Below, piece after piece: positions 38,569-40,225 of a DNA stretch of 40,225 nucleotides. Within the stretch, counting starts at the first letter, position 1. Each line of letters starts with the position of its first letter. The notes beneath the pieces are model-generated. The model saw nothing but the letters and a program-made list of their open reading frames with translations, made no database searches and was not told the DNA's origin. The translations under genes were made by a program, and so were the position numbers. This DNA is from an uncultured Clostridia bacterium. GTDB lineage: Bacteria; Bacillota; Clostridia; Oscillospirales; Ruminococcaceae. Location: NCBI GenBank assembly GCA_947630655.1, contig CANRIQ010000002.1, positions 1 to 40,225 on the forward strand, in the 5' to 3' direction.

Positions 38569-39091
38569 CGCTTTTCCTCCTTGTGGATGCTGCCAATATG
38601 CCTACTCCGCAACCCTCCGTTAAGATACAGTCCAGACGGTTTATATAACCCCACAATCCGTCGTTTTTACAGCCATACCAATCCTTGCAGTTTCTAAGAG
38701 CTGACTCGTTATTCAGCACATTAGCTCTTATTGTCTCAAGGGTTTTTTCCGGCATTATAAACGGCGCGGGATACTCAGAATATTCATTAAAAATCTGATT
38801 CCAGCAAGCCATATAAGCACACCAAATCCGAGTGGGGGTGTCGTTCAATTTTTCAATTGCCTTGCAAAATTCAGCTATGATTTTTTCATCATGCGTCTGT
38901 GAATATAACTTGTATATACCGTTTATTACTATTCTGTTGAAATCGGTAGGAATATTATCGGGAATATCGGGATTTCCGTGGACAGCATACCCCTTTTCAC
39001 CACACAAAAACTCGGCGACCTCGTTATTATCGAACGCCTTTTTTGTAAGAGCAAGCAGCTCCTCGTTCGACACTCTCGTCTTTTTGTCCAT
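38558..39091 (-). CDS. Hypothetical protein, paralogue of 38092..38568
   Basis: NEELLALTKKAFDNNEVAEFLCGEKGYA shared with its neighbour. Confidence 0.75.
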   Translation of the reverse strand: MDKKTRVSNEELLALTKKAFDNNEVAEFLCGEKGYAVHGNPDIPDNIPTDFNRIVINGIYKLYSQTHDEKIIAEFCKAIEKLNDTPTRIWCAYMACWNQIFNEYSEYPAPFIMPEKTLETIRANVLNNESALRNCKDWYGCKNDGLWGYINRLDCILTEGCGVGILAASTRRKSDDQ

Positions 39092-39105
39092 GGTTGTCCT
39101 CCTTG

Positions 39106-39618
39106 TCAGATATCGCCCCGCCCGAAAAACTCCTCGTACACCTTTCTTGAATTCAACAGCTTTGCAGTGGAATTTTCAAGAGCGGAGGCGTTACCGTCCG
39201 ACTTTGTTATAAAATAAGTCACATCGTCGGGGTCAGCCGTAAGCGGATATTTTTCAATTGCGCGCCGAAACGCCGACGCTGCCATCTCAAAAAATATATC
39301 CTCCGACCATTTATGAATGTCGGGGTCTTTTCTGTTGTGTTCGAACAGCAGCCTTGAAATCTTCGCAAGAGAGCTTCTGCGCCCGTTCATTACGTCGGAA
39401 TATCCCCACTCCCCGACCTGCCATTTCGCCTGCCCGTGAGCTTGTAGGAATTCGAGCGTGTTCGCAAAAAGCTGCACGCAAACGCACCTGCTGTCGGACA
39501 CCATTGCGGCGGCGTATATTTTCTCGCTGCCCGCGGCTTTGCGTATCGCGAGCAGCTCCTTTACAAGCGATTTTTCAAGCTTTACCGCTATGCTCTCGTA
39601 AAATCCCAAATTCCCCAC
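39106..39618 (-). CDS. DUF4303-like protein
   Basis: Overall pattern incl. NTLEFLQAHGQAKWQVGEWGY; recalled family resemblance only. Confidence 0.5.
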   Translation of the reverse strand: MGNLGFYESIAVKLEKSLVKELLAIRKAAGSEKIYAAAMVSDSRCVCVQLFANTLEFLQAHGQAKWQVGEWGYSDVMNGRRSSLAKISRLLFEHNRKDPDIHKWSEDIFFEMAASAFRRAIEKYPLTADPDDVTYFITKSDGNASALENSTAKLLNSRKVYEEFFGRGDI

Positions 39619-39757
39619 TCCTTATTATAAATTACATAGCCCTGAGCAAAACACACCAAACCGCATAATAAAAGGAACGGTGAGCGAAGCTCAAAACAGC
39701 TGTCACTATAACCTCCAAAATATATAGAAAGAGCCGCCCGAATTTGGTATAATTAGA

Positions 39758-40225
39758 TTGTGGGAAACCATACGAAATGTGGGGCTGGCTCTTATCTACC
39801 GCCAAGAAATTATACAGGATGTCACGCTGTTTACATCAGCACCAAAAGCACAATTTTATGACAGACTTTTTGAAAGTCTTGACCTTTCGGACTTTCCCGA
39901 ATCTATCGCCCGAACAGGCAGAAGCGGATACTCAAAAAGGGCTTTGTTGTGCGCTTTCATTGTGATGAAATGCGAATGCTTTTCCTGCGTTACAGACCTT
40001 TTGGATTATCTCCAAAACAATCTTTTAATTGCTCATTACTGCGGATTTAATATTTTAAAACCGCTGCCGTCCTATTGGACTTTTGAGCGTTTTATCAAAA
40101 ACCTTGACAACAACATTTTAAAAGAGCTAATGAAGTCACAGGTTTTAAAGCTTTCCGAAATGGGAATCATCGACACGTCTTTTATTGCGCTTGATTCTAC
40201 TCCTATTTCCGCAAATACTTCGCAA
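39758..40225 (+). mobile_element. Insertion-sequence transposase (IS1182/IS5-like, DUF772-type N-terminus), truncated by the window edge
   Basis: Open frame to the window end: QFYDRLFESLDLSDFPESIARTGRSGYSKRALLCAFIVMKCECFSCVTDLLDYLQNNLLIAHYCGFNILKPLPSYWTFERFIKNLDNNILKELMKSQVLKLSEMGIIDTSFIALDSTPISANTSQ; preceded by TATAAT. Confidence 0.82.

Overview
This is a roughly 40 kb chromosomal segment that looks like Clostridia (Ruminococcaceae/Oscillospiraceae-like by gene content and codon style, which is inference). Most of it is housekeeping: the rpmH-rnpA-yidD-yidC-jag cluster, coaX plus an ECF S component, dprA, glyS, ilvE, secDF, glgP, two GH13 enzymes, a GGDEF/EAL protein, a D,D-carboxypeptidase and an adaptor/permease pair. 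The most interesting signal lies in about 1.3 kb of 'non-coding' DNA at 8.2-9.55 kb. This is a four-unit tandem array, each unit having a + strand TTGACA-17-TATAAT promoter, a ~75 nt RNA and a bidirectional hairpin, facing a minus-strand micro-ORF that ends in a conserved AGLFVELICKWLDGD-like tail. Unit 3 is complete: convergent promoter, SD-sequestering 5' hairpin, SD, and a 28-aa hydrophobic peptide MDILLAFMVSVSAGLFVEIICSLNDRNR. Its + strand RNA carries two short direct repeats that make it antisense to the peptide's start region. That is the layout of the Fst/par type I toxin-antitoxin system. In units 1, 2 and 4 the toxin -10, leader, SD, start and N-terminus are replaced by one identical ~100 bp segment with an inverted repeat, leaving apparent orphan antitoxins. 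Other notable items are a tRNA-like RNA element downstream of a DIP1984-family gene, a HigBA-like module whose toxin is cut by an amber codon inside a perfect palindrome, a putative immunity-gene cluster with tandem paralogues, and a transposase running off the right edge that the ORF track omits. Everything was read by eye; no searches were run.
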